Shown one piece after another: positions 1-11,499 of a stretch of 64,000 nt of DNA. The stretch is from Diploptera punctata (Eukaryota; Arthropoda; Insecta; Blattodea; Blaberidae), in assembly GCA_030220185.1 (NCBI GenBank), contig JASPKZ010004572.1, positions 159,501 through 223,500 on the forward strand, read 5' to 3'. Made by a program: the position numbers and the translations under genes. The notes under the pieces were generated by a model, which worked only from the letters and a program-made list of their open reading frames with translations, ran no database searches and was not told the origin of the DNA. The stretch's first letter is position 1, and each line of letters begins with the position of its first letter.

Positions 1-393
1 TTTCTTACAACGAGGGATTAAAAACAACGAGGGATTAAAAAGTCCGCAACCTATTATATATTATTTATGAAATTATTGTATTGTTGTTGGTCCTTTACAA
101 GTATCCAAAGTTTCAAGTCGATCCAATGTTTTTAAGTGAGTGAAAATCATGTTGAAAGATTCCGTTACATAGATAGATACAGGCGAAGCGTGCAAAAAGG
201 CTGATGAATGTAGTTTAGTGTATCTGTAGTTGTAATAAGAAATACGACTAAATTTAATTAGCGCTCTATTTCTTAGTGGTAATGTGAAGAGTCCTCGAAA
301 TCAATATTAATCTAATGTAGCATTCCCTTGGCACTCGAGCTATTAATAATAAATTGATCCGACTGCATTCAGCAATATTACAAGCAAGAAATA
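1..393. other. AT-rich flank, no gene seen
   Basis: I see no coding region or recognisable repeat here. A TA dinucleotide at 392-393 borders the inverted-end transposon that begins at 394. Confidence 0.4.
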
Positions 394-550
394 CAAGGTG
401 TCCGAAAGTCCTGCTACCAAAATAATGTAACTTAGCTCGTAAACTATTTGAGATAGAGACATGCTGTTTTTGAAACTTATTCTACATCCCTCAAAGTTTT
501 GTTTACATTTGTTGCAGATTGTAATGTAAACGACTATTACGACACAACAG

Positions 551-3500
551 GAAAATGCCCAGTGTATATGGTCGTATGCTGAGTCTGGTAAATCACCAAG
601 AAAATGCCCAGTGTATATGGTCGTATGCTGAGTCTGGTAAATCACCAAGAAAATGCCCAGTGTATATGGTCGTATGCTGAGTCTGGTAAATCACCAAGAA
701 AATGCCCAGTGTATATGGTCGTATGCTGAGTCTGGTAAATCACCAAGAAAATGCCCAGTGTATATGGTCGTATGCTGAGTCTGGTAAATCACCAAGAAAA
801 TGCCCAGTGTATATGGTCGTATGCTGAGTCTGGTAAATCACCAAGAAAATGCCCAGTGTATATGGTCGTATGCTGAGTCTGGTAAATCACCAAGAAAATG
901 CCCAGTGTATATGGTCGTATGCTGAGTCTGGTAAATCACCAAGAAAATGCCCAGTGTATATGGTCGTATGCTGAGTCTGGTAAATCACCAAGAAAATGCC
1001 CAGTGTATATGGTCGTATGCTGAGTCTGGTAAATCACCAAGAAAATGCCCAGTGTATATGGTCGTATGCTGAGTCTGGTAAATCACCAAGAAAATGCCCA
1101 GTGTATATGGTCGTATGCTGAGTCTGGTAAATCACCAAGAAAATGCCCAGTGTATATGGTCGTATGCTGAGTCTGGTAAATCACCAAGAAAATGCCCAGT
1201 GTATATGGTCGTATGCTGAGTCTGGTAAATCACCAAGAAAATGCCCAGTGTATATGGTCGTATGCTGAGTCTGGTAAATCACCAAGAAAATGCCCAGTGT
1301 ATATGGTCGTATGCTGAGTCTGGTAAATCACCAAGAAAATGCCCAGTGTATATGGTCGTATGCTGAGTCTGGTAAATCACCAAGAAAATGCCCAGTGTAT
1401 ATGGTCGTATGCTGAGTCTGGTAAATCACCAAGAAAATGCCCAGTGTATATGGTCGTATGCTGAGTCTGGTAAATCACCAAGAAAATGCCCATGTATATG
1501 GTCGTATGCTGAGTCTGGTAAATCACCAAGAAAATGCCCAGTGTATATGGTCGTATGCTGAGTCTGGTAAATCACCAAGAAAATGCCCAGTGTATATGGT
1601 CGTATGCTGAGTCTGGTAAATCACCAAGAAAATGCCCAGTGTATATGGTCGTATGCTGAGTCTGGTAAATCACCAAGAAAATGCCCAGTGTATATGGTCG
1701 TATGCTGAGTCTGGTAAATCACCAAGAAAATGCCCAGTGTATATGGTCGTATGCTGAGTCTGGTAAATCACCAAGAAAATGCCCAGTGTATATGGTCGTA
1801 TGCTGAGTCTGGTAAATCACCAAGAAAATGCCCAGTGTATATGGTCGTATGCTGAGTCTGGTAAATCACCAAGAAAATGCCCAGTGTATATGGTCGTATG
1901 CTGAGTCTGGTAAATCACCAAGAAAATGCCCAGTGTATATGGTCGTATGCTGAGTCTGGTAAATCACCAAGAAAATGCCCAGTGTATATGGTCGTATGCT
2001 GAGTCTGGTAAATCACCAAGAAAATGCCCAGTGTATATGGTCGTATGCTGAGTCTGGTAAATCACCAAGAAAATGCCCAGTGTATATGGTCGTATGCTGA
2101 GTCTGGTAAATCACCAAGAAAATGCCCAGTGTATATGGTCGTATGCTGAGTCTGGTAAATCACCAAGAAAATGCCCAGTGTATATGGTCGTATGCTGAGT
2201 CTGGTAAATCACCAAGAAAATGCCCAGTGTATATGGTCGTATGCTGAGTCTGGTAAATCACCAGAAAATGCCCAGTGTATATGGTCGTATGCTGAGTCTG
2301 GTAAATCACCAAGAAAATGCCCAGTGTATATGGTCGTATGCTGAGTCTGGTAAATCACCAAGAAAATGCCCAGTGTATATGGTCGTATGCTGAGTCTGGT
2401 AAATCACCAAGAAAATGCCCAGTGTATATGGTCGTATGCTGAGTCTGGTAAATCACCAAGAAAATGCCCAGTGTATATGGTCGTATGCTGAGTCTGGTAA
2501 ATCACCAAGAAAATGCCCAGTGTATATGGTCGTATGCTGAGTCTGGTAAATCACCAAGAAAATGCCCAGTGTATATGGTCGTATGCTGAGTCTGGTAAAT
2601 CACCAAGAAAATGCCCAGTGTATATGGTCGTATGCTGAGTCTGGTAAATCACCAAGAAAATGCCCAGTGATATGGTCGTATGCTGAGTCTGGTAAATCAC
2701 CAAGAAAATGCCCAGTGTATATGGTCGTATGCTGAGTCTGGTAAATCACCAGAAAATGCCCAGTGTATATGGTCGTATGCTGAGTCTGGTAAATCACCAA
2801 GAAAATGCCCAGTGTATATGGTCGTATGCTGAGTCTGGTAAATCACCAAGAAAATGCCCAGTGTATATGGTCGTATGCTGAGTCTGGTAAATCACCAAGA
2901 AAATGCCCAGTGTATATGGTCGTATGCTGAGTCTGGTAAATCACCAAGAAAATGCCCAGTGTATATGGTCGTATGCTGAGTCTGGTAAATCACCAAGAAA
3001 ATGCCCAGTGTATATGGTCGTATGCTGAGTCTGGTAAATCACCAAGAAAATGCCCAGTGTATATGGTCGTATGCTGAGTCTGGTAAATCACCAAGAAAAT
3101 GCCCAGTGTATATGGTCGTATGCTGAGTCTGGTAAATCACCAAGAAAATGCCCAGTGTATATGGTCGTATGCTGAGTCTGGTAAATCACCAAGAAAATGC
3201 CCAGTGTATATGGTCGTATGCTGAGTCTGGTAAATCACCAAGAAAATGCCCAGTGTATATGGTCGTATGCTGAGTCTGGTAAATCACCAAGAAAATGCCC
3301 AGTGTATATGGTCGTATGCTGAGTCTGGTAAATCACCAAGAAAATGCCCAGTGTATATGGTCGTATGCTGAGTCTGGTAAATCACCAAGAAAATGCCCAG
3401 TGTATATGGTCGTATGCTGAGTCTGGTAAATCACCAAGAAAATGCCCAGTGTATATGGTCGTATGCTGAGTCTGGTAAATCACCAAGAAAATGCCCAGTG

Positions 3501-5835
3501 TATATGGTCGTATGCTGAGTCTGGTAAATCACCAAGAAAATGCCCAGTGTATATGGTCGTATGCTGAGTCTGGTAATCACCAAGAAAATGCCCAGTGTAT
3601 ATGGTCGTATGCTGAGTCTGGTAAATCACCAAGAAAATGCCCAGTGTATATGGTCGTATGCTGAGTCTGGTAAATCACCAAGAAAATGCCCAGTGTATAT
3701 GGTCGTATGCTGAGTCTGGTAAATCACCAAGAAAATGCCCAGTGTATATGGTCGTATGCTGAGTCTGGTAAATCACCAAGAAAATGCCCAGTGTATATGG
3801 TCGTATGCTGAGTCTGGTAAATCACCAAGAAAATGCCCAGTGTATATGGTCGTATGCTGAGTCTGGTAAATCACCAAGAAAATGCCCAGTGTATATGGTC
3901 GTATGCTGAGTCTGGTAAATCACCAAGAAAATGCCCAGTGTATATGGTCGTATGCTGAGTCTGGTAAATCACCAAGAAAATGCCAGTGTATATGGTCGTA
4001 TGCTGAGTCTGGTAAATCACCAAGAAAATGCCCAGTGTATATGGTCGTATGCTGAGTCTGGTAAATCACCAAGAAAATGCCCAGTGTATATGGTCGTATG
4101 CTGAGTCTGGTAAATCACCAAGAAAATGCCCAGTGTATATGGTCGTATGCTGAGTCCGGTAAATCACCAAGAAAATGCCCAGTGTATATGGTCGTATGCT
4201 GAGTCTGGTAAATCACCAAGAAAATGCCCAGTGTATATGGTCGTATGCTGAGTCTGGTAAATCACCAAGAAAATGCCCAGTGTATATGGTCGTATGCTGA
4301 GTCTGGTAAATCACCAAGAAAATGCCCAGTGTATATGGTCGTATGCTGAGTCTGGTAAATCACCAAGAAAATGCCCAGTGTATATGGTCGTATGCTGAGT
4401 CTGGTAAATCACCAAGAAAATGCCCAGTGTATATGGTCGTATGCTGAGTCTGGTAAATCACCAAGAAAATGCCCAGTGTATATGGTCGTATGCTGAGTCT
4501 GGTAAATCACCAAGAAAATGCCCAGTGTATATGGTCGTATGCTGAGTCTGGTAAATCACCAAGAAAATGCCCAGTGTATATGGTCGTATGCTGAGTCTGG
4601 TAAATCACCAAGAAAATGCCCAGTGTATATGGTCGTATGCTGAGTCTGGTAAATCACCAAGAAAATGCCCAGTGTATATGGTCGTATGCTGAGTCTGGTA
4701 AATCACCAAGAAAATGCCCAGTGTATATGGTCGTATGCTGAGTCTGGTAAATCACCAAGAAAATGCCCAGTGTATATGGTCGTATGCTGAGTCTGGTAAA
4801 TCACCAAGAAAATGCCCAGTGTATATGGTCGTATGCTGAGTCTGGTAAATCACCAAGAAAATGCCCAGTGTATATGGTCGTATGCTGAGTCTGGTAAATC
4901 ACCAAGAAAATGCCCAGTGTATATGGTCGTATGCTGAGTCTGGTAAATCACCAAGAAAATGCCCAGTGTATATGGTCGTATGCTGAGTCTGGTAAATCAC
5001 CAAGAAAATGCCCAGTGTATATGGTCGTATGCTGAGTCTGGTAAATCACCAAGAAAATGCCCAGTGTATATGGTCGTATGCTGAGTCTGGTAAATCACCA
5101 AGAAAATGCCCAGTGTATATGGTCGTATGCTGAGTCTGGTAAATCACCAAGAAAATGCCCAGTGTATATGGTCGTATGCTGAGTCTGGTAAATCACCAAG
5201 AAAATGCCCAGTGTATATGGTCGTATGCTGAGTCTGGTAAATCACCAAGAAAATGCCCAGTGTATATGGTCGTATGCTGAGTCTGGTAAATCACCAAGAA
5301 AATGCCCAGTGTATATGGTCGTATGCTGAGTCTGGTAAATCACCAAGAAAATGCCCAGTGTATATGGTCGTATGCTGAGTCTGGTAAATCACCAAGAAAA
5401 TGCCCAGTGTATATGGTCGTATGCTGAGTCTGGTAAATCACCAAGAAAATGCCCAGTGTATATGGTCGTATGCTGAGTCTGGTAAATCACCAAGAAAATG
5501 CCCAGTGTATATGGTCGTATGCTGAGTCTGGTAAATCACCAAGAAAATGCCCAGTGTATATGGTCGTATGCTGAGTCTGGTAAATCACCAAGAAAATGCC
5601 CAGTGTATATGGTCGTATGCTGAGTCTGGTAAATCACCAAGAAAATGCCCAGTGTATATGGTCGTATGCTGAGTCTGGTAAATCACCAAGAAAATGCCCA
5701 GTGTATATGGTCGTATGCTGAGTCTGGTAAATCACCAAGAAAATGCCCAGTGTATATGGTCGTATGCTGAGTCTGGTAAATCACCAAGAAAATGCCCAGT
5801 GTATATGGTCGTATGCTGAGTCTGGTAAATCACCA
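551..5835 (+). repeat. 49-bp tandem repeat array (~108 copies)
   Basis: The unit is 49 bp, and its starts at 551 and 600 show the period. It contains the words gaaaatgcccagtgtatatg and gctgagtctggtaaatcacc. The array is nearly uniform. Variants seen are single-base deletions near 1491, 2263, 2667, 2749, 3573 and 3983, and one T to C change near 4157. The last unit runs straight into transposase coding sequence. Read in that frame it encodes ENAQCIWSYAESGKSP, so the repeat is an expanded piece of the transposase gene. Because 49 is not a multiple of 3, the frame shifts in every unit and no long protein results. Confidence 0.97.
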
Positions 5836-6204
5836 ATAACTGTTCAGCGAAATTTGGGATCGTGCATCCAAATCATCAATAATCTAATGGGCCCAGAAAT
5901 TTCCAGTGGCTGGCAGTGTAATGGACTTGTCACGGAGTGGATCACCAGGTGTGAGCCAGAAAAACTATCGACAATATGCAACTTGCATTTCAATGCAACC
6001 ATTAAACATCGGAATGTCGTGCTTTTACCAAAATCAACCATTCATAAAGTCCTCCATAAGCGGCTACATCTTCAGGCTTATAAAGTGCAAATTACACAAG
6101 CTTTGCAGCCAACTGACTTCCCTCGGCGTGCTGAATTTACTGACTCCATTCTGAACGCAATTGACGAAGACAATGAGTACCTGCAGAAGGTGATTTTCTC
6201 TGAC
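5788..6204 (+). pseudogene. DUF4817-type Tc1/mariner transposase fragment
   Basis: The visible parts are the N-terminal helix-turn-helix region (YAESGKSPITVQRNL), a linker (GSVMDLSRSGSPGVSQKN, in the +1 frame from about 5915) and then STIHKVLHKRLHLQAYKVQ, ALQPTDFPRRAEF and VIFSD. This matches the N-terminal half of the widespread insect transposase family whose catalytic core begins with a FSDE motif. Two frameshifts interrupt it. It stops at the first catalytic Asp (FSD), where a MITE is inserted, so the rest of the catalytic triad is absent. It is not functional. The first codons are also the repeat unit of the array just upstream. Confidence 0.8.
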
Positions 6205-6780
6205 TATTTAACTCATGTCACAAATGCTAGTCAATGACCAATCACGTTTCAATGAATGTTGTTTTACAACCAATGACATTCGTGTTTCACCTCGCTCTTT
6301 ATCGATTTCTCTTTATCAGCTCCTGCTTTTGCGATAAAGAAAGCTCCTCCTTTTTATTGTTCTGAACAGGTCAAAGCATTATTTTTCTCCAACAAATACA
6401 TTGAATATAGCAAATAATGAACAGATTCCTTGATTTTATTGAGTTTTTTACTAAAAGAATAAATGAATAACCCGTAATGTTGATTATGATATATAGTTTG
6501 ATGTGTTTCATTATTTCTCCACTTGGGTGCACTCTTACAATATTGCGATCCTATTTGGCAATAAATAATATGATCAAGCAGCAGTTAATGAACATAACCT
6601 CACATTTCTGATTTGTTTTCAAACATCGCCGTTTAAATTAAATATATAAATATTTTAAAATAACTATAGTTAAAAAATGATTTGTGAGTAAACAGCTTAA
6701 TTTTATTCGTTAAATAGTCCTAACAAATGCCACTCTTGATTTCCAAATTCTCTAGATAAATTCACTCATGGCATTACTTA
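6204..6780 (+). mobile_element. MITE-like element, copy 1
   Basis: It starts ctatttaactcatg and ends gcattactta, with TGA on both sides (6201-6203 and 6781-6783). Related copies are at 18033-18782 and 40136-40861. This copy lacks one arm of the 3' hairpin found in the others. It interrupts the transposase fragment at FSD. No coding capacity is seen. Confidence 0.75.
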
Positions 6781-7058
6781 TGATGAAGCTAATTTCTTTG
6801 TGTCTGGACATGTTAACCGCCATAACGTTCGGATATGAGGGTACTGGTGATTTACCAGACTCAGCATATCATCATACACATTGGGTGACGTCATTGTCGT
6901 TTAAATCACCGTCTGCAACAAATGTAAACAAAACTTTGAGAGATGTAGAATACCTTGCAAATCAGCATGTCTCTACCTCAAATAGTTTACGAGCTAAGTT
7001 ACAATGTTTTGGTAGCAGGACTTTGTGGACACTCTGTATAGCTTCTCGTAGATGTTAA

Positions 7059-7833
7059 AATTATAATGACTATAATTTATAAGACTAGCGTCTAATTTTT
7101 TACACTTGTCAAAATTTGAACTAATAAGAATTTAGAGTTTCAAATCATTATATTTTTATTTTTTATTTATTTAGCCTGGTACACGTTACCTTGGAGGTGG
7201 ACCTGACATTGAGCTGATCACTTATCCAGGGCGTACCCTCCATGTTATTGTGTGGTTAAGTCCACTCCTGACACGTCGTGTCCTATCACGCCCAGGTAGT
7301 GTGAGGTTACACTAAGGCCATGAATAGAAAGATGTACATTACCTTTTACTACCAATTTTCAAATTATAAATTAAACAATGTAAATGAAGAATTATCTTGT
7401 TCATATTATAATAAAAGCCTCCAGAAGGCTGTGGAGAAAACATACACCTAATTAAAAGTAAAATTTCAGTGGATTGAAATAGCCTAAACATGTGTAAATA
7501 CATTTTATTTGACACTATGTTTTAGTACAGTGTTTTAACATTTTTCAAAAAGGCGTAAAATGTAACATGATATCATGTAGGTCTACTGTAATATTCACAA
7601 AAATGGACTTAGCTTTCGCTAACACATGAATAAGCCAAGACAAACTTCGTTAATAACTTTACAAATAAACAATAAACTTCATTCCAATCATTCATTATAT
7701 ACTGGGATAGCACAACAGTGCGCGGTGCTCATGGCAGTCTGCCCGCCCAGGCTCAATAACTGAAACAAGCAGGTGTAATCAATATAAATTACGTGGACAT
7801 GATAAGTTCCTAACACCAGTGCTTATTTCATTA
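7059..7833. other. Non-coding stretch
   Basis: This is AT-rich sequence with no convincing gene. A segment of higher complexity at about 7170-7320 (cctggtacacgttaccttgg and onward) may be a repeat fragment, but I see no second copy of it in the window. Confidence 0.35.
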
Positions 7834-8035
7834 TCCATCCATCCATAGTAATTCTGCCCGAAGGCAGGTCCGTCACTGCAATCATAGCATTTTAATGCTA
7901 TGCTTGCAGCTTTACTAGGGGATTTTAGGTGTGGTAGCTTCCCGTTGCTTTCCACACCGGTGAAGGATGACGATGCAGATGATAATGATAAGGATGATGA
8001 TGATGGCCATATGATTTCGGGTTTGGAAACCCTCA
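7834..8035 (-). repeat. SINE-A 3' half
   Basis: On the minus strand this matches the 3' body of a tRNA-derived SINE repeated across the window. It has the ATC-rich linker, the caccggtgtggaaagc block, the self-complementary agcataaaatgct region and the cttcgggcagaattactatgg end with a (TGGA)-like tail. The tRNA head is absent, so it is 5' truncated. Confidence 0.8.
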
Positions 8036-8054
8036 TTCTGACACCTGCTCAAAC

Positions 8055-9035
8055 TGTAAGTCACTTCTGTTGGCATCAAAGTCTACAAATGATGTGGAGA
8101 AAAAGAACAACTCACAAGTTATCGTTTGCACAAAGCAAAATCCAACAGATTTTTTCAGATTATGAAAGAAAGCGATGAATCGTCTATAGCTGTAATGTTT
8201 GACGTGCAACAGAACCAGCCACTACCGAAAGTATCTATTGGTGAAGCTTTCTATTCGACGCAAGCTTGGCTCTACAATATTTGTATAATGAAAAATAGAA
8301 AACACGAACGAAAATACTGATATAAACTTTTATACCTGGTTAGAGAGAGATACTCAGTCTGCAAGAGGGGCAAATTAAGTAAGTTCTGCAGTAAGAGACT
8401 ATCTTCAGCAACTTGAAACAAATTTAAAGAAGGAAGGGATAACTTCGTCTCTTTTCAGATTCATGTTTGTCGCAAAACAAAAATAGTATAATGTTGGCAA
8501 GGGTAGCAAGATTTTTAGAGAAATCAAAGCCTTTTAGGAAGTCCACATTTTTTTTACCCATACATGGGCATAGTTTTATGTCACCGGACAGGGTGTTCGG
8601 GAATGTTGAAAAGAATGCAGGCAGAAAGAAGAATTAATATCTCCAACAGACTATTGTGACATTTTAAACAGTCATGTGTTATGAAATTATCAGGAGAAGA
8701 TTGGATCTGAAAGAAAAATCAAGCGAGATATTAAGAATGAAACTTCCTTTTAAGATTTAAAAATTCAAGTGGTGAAGTACACTAAAACCATTCCTCGAGG
8801 GGCTGTAAATGTTCTGATAAAATATACTTTTACTGTTCTGTCAACAGATGTCTAAACAGATGGGAAAAAAAAAATACTTCAGGGCTATGGACGATGCTGT
8901 TCAACTGAAAAAAACAAAATCATGTCACCAAAAGAAGGGTGAAGATATTAAGAAACTAATGTCTTATTTTGAGATTCCAGAGAGTGCTAACACATTCTAT
9001 GAAACCATCTTTCAAAAAAAAAGTTGTTGAAGACT
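8055..9035 (+). pseudogene. Relic of an insect multicopy gene family with FSDSCxxQNKN motif
   Basis: Reading across frames on the plus strand gives FDVQQNQPLPK...SIGEAFYSTQAWLYN (near 8195-8275), then LFSDSCLSQNKNSIMLARVARFLEK (about 8452-8526, here with Leu-Ser at xx), then IHGHSFMSPDRVFGNVEK (about 8560-8616) and a basic C-terminal part ending SYFEIPESANTFYE (to about 9005). These blocks and their order match a family of uncharacterised proteins present in many copies in insect genomes. It probably has an RNase-H-like, transposase-related fold, but that is inference. Several frameshifts and stops make it a pseudogene. The alternative that it is a decayed single host gene seems less likely given the repeat setting. 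Confidence 0.6.
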
Positions 9036-9218
9036 CAGATGTTGAGATGCTGAATAATTTAGTGTACTGTGTGCCAGTCTACTTAGGCTGCTAATATAAG
9101 CATTTTTCTGTCATCTTACGTATTAATGTTAATATTTATTATGTTATTTACACTTTTCTCGTAAACGTAGTTATGTTTTTTAAAACAATAGGAAGTAACA
9201 TTAAGAGGTTTGTTTAAC

Positions 9219-10365
9219 AATTAAAACATTTTGTCTGTTCATTCTTACCTCTTATAGTTGTTTTTGTCGAACATACTCGTATGTTTCAAGGCTCATTAGC
9301 ACCATCGTCAGCGATTACAGACTGACTTTTTTAATGTTGTCGGCCCTGATTTTTGATTCCTGATCTCTCTGCCTCTGGTCTAATGAATTTACTAATGAGG
9401 TTCCTTTCTCTGGGAATTGCAAAATTCATAATTCTTTCCTTGTTCTTCTGTATGTAGATTTTTCCCATATGGTAACTTCATTTTTGTTTTCTAACTGTTT
9501 TAATAATTTTGTGTTTACATCTATTTTGTGTTTTTCTGACCAAACCACTGCAGATTTTTCTACTTCCCCTTTTTTTACATTTCTTATGTGTTCTTTGGTT
9601 CTAACGGTTACATTTCTTTTTGTTTTCCCTTTGTATATCTTGTCACAGTCTGCACATTGTATTCGACATATTTCTGATTTTTTACCATCATCAATCTTTT
9701 CATTTTTATTAGTTTTTATTAGTTTATTTTAACTATAATCATTCTTTGGTACTAAATTAGGCCTCGTATTAAATTTTCCAAACATCTTTTGAAATTTGTT
9801 GTGTGCCCAAGGGTGATATGTAAATTTCCTGTATTTCTTATCTTTTGGCTTTTCTATCTGAAGAATGCTTTCGTTCCTCAATTTTTGTTTTTTTTTGTAC
9901 TTCTCAATTTTTTTGTGTATCATTTTTTCACTGAAACAATTTTCTTTTGCAATCTTGATTCCACTATAACTCGTAATTTTTCTTGTCCAATGTTTACCAA
10001 TCTATGTACATACGTACTAGGCTGTTGAAGACTGCCATTTTGTGTGAAATATGATTGAAACCTGTTGATTTAATATAGTTATCTGTACGTGTTTCTTTTC
10101 TGTAAATGCTGAATTCTATTTTCGTCTTTTCTTCATTCCTGTGTAATTTCAGATCTAAAAACGGCAATTGTTTGTTCATTTCTTTTTCTAGTGTGAATTT
10201 GATTCTTTTCTTCTGTATATTTAAAAGTTTTAAGGTATCTTCTATGTGTTTTTCATTAACTATGGCAACAACATCGTCTACGTATCTAAACCAAAATTTG
10301 AACATGAGAGGATGTGCTTTGGTTATTTTGTTTTCAAAATTACTCATGAATAAATTAGTCAACAA
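9219..10365 (-). mobile_element. Penelope-like element, left copy (RT plus endonuclease region)
   Basis: The minus-strand frame 10365-9994 encodes the end of a Penelope-type reverse transcriptase. FWFRYVDDVVAIV carries the YVDD catalytic motif, followed by IKFTLEKEMNKQLPFLDLKL and KMAVFNSLV. Lower coordinates (about 9880-9420) read as a GIY-YIG endonuclease linker and domain, with QCADCDKIYKGKT and VTVRTKEHIRNV. The 5' end is missing and frameshifts are present. A hammerhead-like motif lies at 9266-9316 near the 3' end. The same 3' region returns in inverted orientation at 10366-11020. Confidence 0.85.
9266..9316 (-). ncRNA. Candidate hammerhead ribozyme (Penelope type)
   Basis: On the minus strand the conserved core CTGACGA (CUGANGA) is at 9311-9305 and GAAA at 9287-9284, separated by a GC-containing stem II. 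GAAA is followed by ACATAC-TC-GTATGT, a short stem III with a very small loop, and then TTCGA. Penelope-like elements are known to carry hammerhead motifs near their ends. Folding and cleavage have not been tested. Confidence 0.6.
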
Positions 10366-11020
10366 AGAATTCTTCAGATAGAAAAATCAAAAGACAAGAA
10401 ACAGAGGAAATTCACATACCACCCTTGGGCACACAACAAATTTCAAAATATTTTTGGAAAATTTAATATTAGGCCTAATTTAGTACCAAAGAATGATTAT
10501 ATTTTAAGTACGCTAATAAAAACTAATAAAAGTGAAAAGATTGATGATGGTAAAAAATCAGGAATATGTCAAATAAAATGTGCAGACTGTGACAAGATAT
10601 ACGTAGGGAAAACAAAAATAAATGTAACCATTAGAACCAAAGAACACATAAGAAATGTAAAAAAAGGGGAAGTAGAAAAATCTGTAGTGGCTGCTCACGT
10701 TTGGTCAGAAAAACAAAATACATGTAAACACAACATCATTAAAACGGTTAGAAAACAAAAATGAAGTTATCATATGGGAAAAAATCTACATACAGAAGAA
10801 CAAGGAAAGAATTATGAATTTTTAAATTCCCGAAGAAAGGAACCTACTGTAAATTCATTGGGCCAGAGGCAGAGAGATCAGGAATCAAAAATCAGGGCCG
10901 ACAACATGAGAAAATTCAGTCTATAATCGCTGACGATGGGGCTAAGACGCCTTGAAACATACTCGTATGTTCGACAATAACAACTATAAGAGATAAGAAT
11001 GAACAGACAGAATGTTTTAA
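10366..11020 (+). mobile_element. Penelope-like element, inverted 5'-truncated copy
   Basis: From 10366 the plus strand repeats, in opposite orientation, the sequence at about 9880-9215 of the left copy. It covers the GIY-YIG region (CADCDKIYVGKTK, IRTKEHIRNVKKG) and the terminal hammerhead-like motif. Frames are broken. Two head-to-head fragments of one family around an RT spacer is an arrangement known for Penelope-like elements, which often form partial inverted or tandem copies. Confidence 0.8.
10925..10976 (+). ncRNA. Candidate hammerhead ribozyme (second copy)
   Basis: CTGACGA is at 10930-10936 and GAAA at 10954-10957. They are followed by the same ACATAC-TC-GTATGT stem III as in the inverted partner at 9266-9316. 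Stem II differs by several bases but keeps pairing potential, which supports selection on structure when the family was active. Confidence 0.6.
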
Positions 11021-11450
11021 TTATTAGTTGTGGTTAAAAATAATTTGTACAAAAATAATATTAAAAGCACCAAAATATAAATATAGATGCATAATTTTGT
11101 ATTTTATTTATTGGTGATACTGTTTTCAAGTTTACAATAATAATATTAAGGGTTGTGCTAAGTTGTAGATAGCAAGTGTTGGAAAAAAAAAAAAAACTGT
11201 TGAAATAAAAATGTTTGTAAGTAAAGTACTGCTAAATTTAAGTTGATTTCAAAATAACCAGTTAGAAGCCCTTTGGTACTATAATTGATAAGATGTAAAG
11301 CACGATTTGCACTTATAAACTACTAGTCTCGATTCAGTTTTTTTTTATCTCATGAAATATTTAGTTTTTTTTTCAGTTAGCAAGTTTAAAATCATGGTCC
11401 TTTATGTTTCTTTACATTGTATTAGAATTTAATGGAATATCGTATACTAT
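11000..11450. other. AT-rich non-coding stretch
   Basis: It is AT-rich with homopolymer runs and no open frame of interest. It lies between the Penelope 3' end and a LINE remnant. Confidence 0.35.
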
Positions 11451-11499
11451 CGTTGGCTTAGAAGAGAGACATTTTCTGCGGACCTTTCGCAAAATAATT

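Larger units (their letters stand above)
394..7036 (+). mobile_element. Tc1/mariner-type transposon with inverted ends and internal satellite
   Basis: Positions 394-599 reappear in inverted orientation at about 6845-7036, with roughly 80% identity by eye. Both outer edges read as a GTGTCC-type terminus next to TA (392-393 and 7037-7038), as expected for the IS630-Tc1-mariner superfamily. In order, the interior holds the 5' end, a 49-bp tandem array (551-5835), a transposase remnant (to 6204), a MITE insertion (6204-6780) and the inverted 5' end. The right copy includes the start of the transposase frame in reverse, so this may be a fold-back or tail-to-tail pair and not a simple terminal-repeat element. 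The 3' half of the transposase is missing. Confidence 0.75.

Noticed and set aside
2600..2800. Minus-strand repeat protein inside the satellite
   Set aside because: The frame stays open only because of two single-base deletions in the array; elsewhere the 49-bp period shifts the frame.
551..5835. CRISPR-like regular repeats
   Set aside because: The units are contiguous with no unique spacers, and the setting is a eukaryotic transposon.
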